The notes beneath the pieces are model-generated. The model saw nothing but the letters and a program-made list of their open reading frames with translations, was not told where the DNA came from and did no database searches. From NCBI GenBank assembly GCA_031308135.1, contig JAHLJT010000631.1, positions 194,608,685-194,672,684 on the forward strand: 64,000 bases of DNA, in the 5' to 3' direction. The stretch's first letter is position 1, and each line of letters starts with the position of its first letter. The stretch is from Acheta domesticus (Eukaryota > Arthropoda > Insecta > Orthoptera > Gryllidae). Position numbers and translations under genes: made by a program. Below, piece by piece: positions 58,341-64,000 of the stretch.

Positions 58341-60240
58341 GCGCGAGAGGAGAGGTCGCATCGATGAGGGATGGGGGGGATGGGGGGAGAGTTGAAGTGA
58401 GGGGGTGAGTGGGAAGCAGAGAATCCGTGAATGATCGAACGGTCGCTGATGGCACCATGTCAATGGAGCCCCGGTGGGGGAAAGGAATTGTGCTCTTGTG
58501 TGTAGAGTGAGGAGACAGATAGGTGAATATGACAAAATTGCTTGATATGGGGATGATAATGGTGAAGAGTAATTATGTTGTGCAGCGGAAAATCATGAAG
58601 GTATCGTGATTGTAATTGGATAAGTGGGGATTTGGTAAAATATGTACAGGAATATTCATGCTCGGAACACTTTAATTTAATAAAATAACGATCAAAAGAA
58701 ATTACAATAAAATCATCATCAGATAAGAATCATACATTGATTGAAAAACTAGAGAAAATAACTAGCACGAAGAAAAACTATTTTGAAAATAACAAAAATA
58801 TTATTTTGCTAAACGTACAAGCTGTAGTGTCATACAAATTGTGTACATGGAGATTTTGAACGTATGTACATGGAGATTGTGTACATTGCAAAATAATGTA
58901 ATATGGTGACCATGAAGATCGATTTCATTGATTGTAGTATGCACAAAGAGAACCGTAAAACTTTGGGACGGAGATAAAGAAATAAGTGAATTATATCATT
59001 CTGAGTATTCAAATAAAAAGAGTTTAGAAAATAAAGATGAAACATGAGGCCGATGATTCATAAATTAATTTGCGGTAAGAAGAGGATAGAAACGTGAAAA
59101 TGATGGCAAAACAGCGGCGAGGAAGAAAAATACGTTTAATGACGCCACTGATGTTACTCTACGACTTAGTATTTGCATGGACGATTAAAAACGGCAGGAA
59201 ACAATGATTGGGGATGGACGTCTGGAAACAATGAGTCAATAGTTAACTTTTCATCCTGATAACCCAGCAAAGTCAGAAGAAGGCAGGAGAATGCAAAGGC
59301 AAATGTGAGTTTCAAGGACCCAATGACAATGTTGAAGTTACGTAAATTACTGGATATTATCAAAATTCCGAAGGTGAATAATGATGAAAACTAGCGGTGG
59401 CTACGGCACCGCTACAAAATGGCACTAGGAGAAAGACATTGACGGCTCAATTTCGTTGAGACACTGACGAATTGTAAAGGGTTGCGGAACAAAATGAAAC
59501 GGGAAGTAAAAATGTGACGAGGAATAAAAAGAAATTAATAAACAATGTGTGGCACGAATATGGTCCCTAAAAGATGTAGGGATGTGACTACGTGGGGACG
59601 AAGGTGAAATATGGCAGAATGTGTAATGGAAATTCAAAAAGTTTCTCAAATTTTAACCCTGAAGGACTACAATATTAGTAAAAACAATGATAAATAGACC
59701 GTAACTGAAAATAATGCAAGAATAATGAGATCACCAAGGGAATAGGATGAATACTGCCTGGCTGTAATCGGATATTAGTTCAAGAGTGTATATAAGCGTC
59801 AACTGAACGGGAACAAGTGAGTAGCAAACGGTTCGAGAGAAACCGACAATGAGAAGTCAGTTTCTGGGACCTGGATGGAAGAAATACGATCCCGAAATAT
59901 TGATTGAACAGGAGCAAAAAAAAGAAGATAATGAACAGAATCAAAAGAGGGAATGTAAAAATTAGGTAATGGAAATGTGTTAATGGAACTTCGATACAAG
60001 AGAACCAAGGAAGAGTTCAACAAGAGAATCTCACAGATTGAAAACAGGAGTGAAAAAGGCGATCTAAAAATTGATACTAAAAAGAATATAACGTTGGAAG
60101 TTGATCTAAAGCAAAGAAAAAATCAATGAAGAATTCTTACAGATAGAAAATAGCAACGATCTAGAACTAGAGTAATGAGATGAATCGTTCGCTGTAAAGA
60201 AGGAAGAAATCAATAATGTGGCAATAAGACCGAGGTGGGA
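58341..60240. other. Purine-biased stretch, no gene
   Basis: The plus strand is rich in A and G (AAAATGATGG, GAAGAAAAATACG, GGAAGAAATACGATC) for almost 2 kb without a clear unit. Open frames on the minus strand are Phe/Ser/His-rich composition effects. Confidence 0.5.
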
Positions 60241-60310
60241 TATGACGAGCCAATGACCTGCTAGTGACGGAAGTTTAACAGCGGCGGTTGTTGGGCAGCG
60301 TTGGCGTGCA

Positions 60311-60580
60311 GGCGGCGCGGGGGCGGCGCGGGGGCGGCGCGGGGGCGGCGCGGGGGCGGCGCGGGGGCGGCGCGGGGGCGGCGCGGGGGCGGCGCGGGGG
60401 CGGCGCGGGGGCGGCGCGGGGGCGGCGCGGGGGCGGCGCGGGGGCGGCGCGGGGGCGGCGCGGGGGCGGCGCGGGGGCGGCGCGGGGGCGGCGCGGGGGC
60501 GGCGCGGGGGCGGCGCGGGGACGGCGCGGGGGCGGCGCGGGGGCGGCGCGGGGGCGGCGCGGGGGCGGCGCGGGGGCGGC
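60311..60580. repeat. 11-bp GC-only minisatellite (GGCGGCGCGGG)n, about 24 copies
   Basis: Copies of GGCGGCGCGGG are identical except for one G-to-A variant near 60521. The frames through it (Ala/Pro/Arg or Gly/Arg/Ala-rich) come from a stop-free unit whose length is not a multiple of three. Such homogeneity implies recent expansion. The five-G runs every unit allow G-quadruplexes, and the tract is dense in CpG. Confidence 0.97.
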
Positions 60581-62636
60581 CCGTTTCGTTTCCGGCCCTT
60601 GCGCGTGTCGATTCATCGCATGATTTATTTATCGAGCCGCCCTCTCCCTCTCCCTCTCCCCCGCCTCCGCTCGCAGCCGGGTTTTGTGCGGAGTGCAGGT
60701 TCGCGGCATGTTCGCTTTTTGGAACGACAGTGGAAGCTTATGCTATCGGTTTGGTCAGGTAATACAAGTACTGCCCGCCGAATGTACACGCGGTAATATG
60801 TTTTCAAGCAGCCACAATAGCCATGCAACAAAATACTGCACTATACTTTTTCTTTCTTTATTGTACTCTAAATTAGAAAATCGACATACACATTTTCGAA
60901 ATTCTGGCGTTTTAGACTTGTAGGTCAGTGTTTGTTTTATTTTAGTCTGCAGGTTTAGTATTTAAATTAATTCTTCGCAATAATACCCTTCTCTTTTGTT
61001 TTTCAAAATTAAGGTTTCTTAAATGAGAAAATCAGTGCAAAATATTTGGGATATTTATTAGTTTTGTTAAGGAATTATATATGCATACGTATACTTAAAC
61101 AATATTTTGAGTTTTTAATTGTTAAACATTTATATTTAGATAAAATAATTTAATTAAAAATTATATATTGTTGCATTTTTGGCACTGTCGCATTGTGATT
61201 TGTTATTTAATTAAATTATTATCGGTCTTAAATGGTCTACATTGTTATATGAAGCGTTAGATCGAGAGGAAAAAGTACTGAAAGTTACGATTATTCTTTT
61301 ATTCGGAAGATCAAGGTCAGTATGTTAAGACTGAACTAACATTGTTCGTCTATTCACAGATATGCGCACATTAAAAAAAATATAGAGTGAAAGAAAGTAT
61401 TATGCAATAAGTAGAGAGCTACGAAGTGCGTCTCTGCTAATACAGTGTGGAACACGCAGCGTCTCCATGATGTAGCCATTCCTTTCTCTTTTTTAACCCG
61501 CAGCTGTTTTCTTTTATTGCCGCCAAAGGTTCGTTTCTGTTCTCAATGATTAAATTCAAGTGAGACAGGTTCGCTATCCTGATGCTACGAACGGAACTCG
61601 CATTCAATTTCGGCTACACGGGAAACGCATGCCCCGGCCAGGACCAGCCCGTATTGTGCGGTAGCACTCACGCGGTCGTGTACGCTACAGCTCGGTGCAG
61701 CCGCACCGCACAAAAAGTAAGTTCGTTGCTAGCAACGGGATGGGTCTTAACGTTAAACCGGTTTTGCATCCACTTAATGGTGTCCGAGCGAGACGGAAAA
61801 TTCCAATCACATCTGTTCGATTCGAACCGCGGAACTCTCAAATGCAAAACAGCCCCCCACCGCTAAAGCGATTCTATTTCAGTCCGACTTGTTTTTAGTA
61901 GGAGGTCATTTAACACTAATCTGGAAAGTCGAAGGGGGACGAAATATCACGTTGTTCTCGGCCAGAATGTATTTTATCTACATCCGGGACATTTTTGGTT
62001 GTCGAGACTGACCCCACCTACAGGGATGCACAAACACACACATAATTCAAGCTCTGAAAGCGAGTTTCATTGGGCCATATACCATGTACACATTCTCGGT
62101 AGACGCTGCGAAAAGATATTTTTCACAAAAGTTAACGATGCTGCGTGAAAAGAAAAATTATGAAAGGAATTGGCAAGAAAAATTGCAAGCATTTAAAATT
62201 ACGACGCGGCAATATTCTAAAATTCACGACGTATCTGATGCAAAAGATAACATAGATGAAAATTAAGATGGAGATATTTCAGGGTTGCAGGGCAGCAAAA
62301 CAATAGTCGAAAACATTGAGTTCACAAAGTAAAGCATTTTTTTCTAATGACTATGTAAAATGTGATACTCGTGTTGATTTATTTGATTGTTTTAATTTGA
62401 AGCGAAAGTAAATAACTTGTATAAAGTTATGTTAATTTCACTTACAATTTTTAAACACTTCAAGAATTTCCCAGTGCAATGAAATTAAAATTATTTTTGC
62501 CTAATCGATCAGATATATTTTTTCTTTTACAAATATCGTACAAGGATATTCACATAACAATAACAGTCTGCAGAATATTAAAGTACAGAAGGCTTGTTTA
62601 GGATTTAAAAGTTTTCGCTAAATATTAAAAAATTCA

Positions 62637-62638
<2 letters not shown>
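60581..62638. other. No gene recognised
   Basis: GC-moderate to 60760, then AT-rich. A frame at 61582-61866 on the plus strand is open with mixed composition (TELAFNFGYTGNACPG) but is unrecognised and has no clear splice context. Confidence 0.35.

Positions 62639-62692
<54 letters not shown>
62639..62692. repeat. (TA)n microsatellite
   Basis: Pure alternating TA run of about 54 bp. Confidence 0.97.
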
Positions 62693-62694
<2 letters not shown>

Positions 62695-62759
62695 AAACGA
62701 GTCGTGGATAGACTCTGCACAAGATTTATAAAAAATAGAAAGAAGAAAGAAAGAAAGAA

Positions 62760-63800
62760 AGGAGACAGGGATTCATGTCCGGGAATGGGCTCCGGCAAAT
62801 CACGCGCACACTGAAAATGGTGATTAACAAGAACTTTTTATTACAGAAATAATTGTTTTACAAATTTGGTTGCCTGTGGCGCTTATACTAGTATTCATTC
62901 TGTTTTTTCCCTTGCGTTTGACTATAACCCCTTCCGCTATCCTCCGCCCTCCCGGGGGTTCACTTCCTATAGTGACTTCAATATTTGGTGGGGCCTCAAC
63001 ACGAAATCACTGTTCTCCACGGACTACTTATCCTCCCTCCCCAACCTTCCAGCCGCTTTTACTATTGATACTCCAACCTGACTTGCGTTGCTGCCTGCTC
63101 GCTCCTCCACCGCCGCGCCGGCGTCGAGCGCCGCGCCGTCCGCATCCCTTCGTGCCGCGGGGGCTGAGGCCGGCGCGGGGAAAGGGGTCTTGCGATGCCG
63201 CCCCGGTCGCTTATTCCATGCGCCGCCTGCCGACGTCGGGTCCGCCGCCTCACCCTTCGGGTATGTTCGTTGTATTCGGCTGCGCTCGGAAGACCGGTGG
63301 ACGTCCGTCGCCGTTAGCTGCTCCCCATTCCACTCGTGGCCGCTGTTGTGCTTCTAAACGTCCCACAACGTTTCGACTGCATCCGCATGTGGACTTCAAC
63401 CCAGGCAGCAATAGTCGTCGACCGTTCACCGAGTTTGCTCCCAATGAAGTCGAACACTGGTATACACCGTTCCACTACTTCGCATAGTTCCATTCACTCC
63501 ACGTGGAGATCATTCACTGCTGGTGACACTCCACCATGATCCAATGTCCGTCTCGTCTCGTTTCACCTTCCAACTAGTGCTCCACTCTCGTCACTTACTT
63601 TCCTTGACACCACGCCTTTCCAGTCCTCCGGCACCACGTTCAGTCCTACGGCATCACGTTCACATTCGCTAATCTCACCAATCAACAGTCCGCGCCGCTC
63701 CGCACGTCTGCCTCTCATGACATTCTCTCCGCTACTATGCACGTCCGCACCCCAGGACATTCTCTCCGCTACTGTGTGTGGCGTCATACGGATGTATTAA
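62760..63800. other. C/T-rich to GC-rich tract, no gene identified
   Basis: Positions 63080-63340 are CpG-rich. Positions 63640-63780 contain a local duplication (CATTCTCTCCGCTACTATG and CATTCTCTCCGCTACTGTG) and TCCGGCACCACGTTCAGTCC against TACGGCATCACGTTCACA. Several frames are open but unrecognised. Confidence 0.4.
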
Positions 63801-64000
63801 AACACAGACGAGGGTGGGTAGAATAAACAGTAGGTTTATTAATGAAAAAACACAGACCGAAGTCGTAAAACCCCATAACACTGCCTTCTACTAAGTAAAT
63901 AAATACAGCCCACCACAAGAAGTGAAATTACAGTGCGGCTACCACACCGCCCGAACAACAAACGTTTCCCCTCGGTGTGATGCACCGCTCTGCCGAGACA
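63801..64000. other. Possible 3' end of a minus-strand element
   Basis: The reverse complement carries CATTAATAAACC near 63840, an AATAAA-type signal. A similar arrangement (TAATAAAAAG on the minus strand) occurs near 62838. This might mark the 3' end of a retroelement, but the window ends before it can be tested. Confidence 0.2.

Noticed and set aside
60275..60762. Ala/Pro/Arg or Gly/Arg/Ala repeat proteins on both strands
   Set aside because: The 11-bp GC-only array has no stop in any phase, so long frames are unavoidable. There is no start context, homology or splice evidence.
1..64000. CRISPR array, bacterial defence cluster or phage region
   Set aside because: No regular spacer-repeat array, operon structure, Shine-Dalgarno sites or prokaryotic genes are present. 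The sequence is eukaryotic in character.

Overview
The window looks like nuclear DNA from an arthropod, most likely an insect with a large, repeat-rich genome. The evidence is AT-rich non-coding DNA broken by GC-rich islands, spliceosomal GT-AG sites, tRNA-derived SINEs, TTAA-flanked and TIR-bearing DNA transposon relics, a jockey/I-type LINE remnant and many microsatellites. A polyneopteran or other hemimetabolous insect is a guess. No bacterial gene, operon or CRISPR array is visible. Most long open frames are read through GC-rich or simple-sequence tracts and are not genes.

Only one confident piece of a cellular gene is present: a 292-bp, very GC-rich exon on the minus strand (4915-5206). 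It encodes part of the cholinesterase-like domain of a neuroligin, a synaptic adhesion protein, and is bounded by a GTGAGT donor and a TG-repeat acceptor. No neighbouring exon was recognised, so much of the rest may be neuroligin intron or intergenic DNA. Two weak exon-like stretches (10809-10968 plus, and about 56345-56500) are listed with low confidence.

The rest is a mosaic of repeats. A tRNA-derived SINE occurs in about ten copies or fragments. The best copy (48478-49019) is full length with a 15-bp target-site duplication, and one copy carries a minisatellite inside its tRNA-like head. A 1,176-bp element with about 140-bp terminal inverted repeats (14780-15955) contains a frameshifted conserved arthropod ORF. 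A piggyBac-like relic with perfect 14-bp TIRs and TTAA duplications lies at 33196-35028. A near-perfect 570-bp foldback lies at 25853-26421, and a LINE RNase H and zinc-knuckle remnant at 43229-43690. Two degenerate hammerhead-like motifs (5911-5950 plus, 38729-38766 minus) resemble Penelope-type ribozyme repeats.

Tandem repeats are unusually abundant: a 17-bp array beside the neuroligin exon, a 127-bp three-copy array, two homogeneous 11-bp G-rich minisatellites, and several kilobase-scale strand-asymmetric purine or pyrimidine tracts built from degenerate 75-250 bp units. I found no coherent new multi-gene system. The most interesting material is the repeat biology and the splice-site context of the neuroligin exon.
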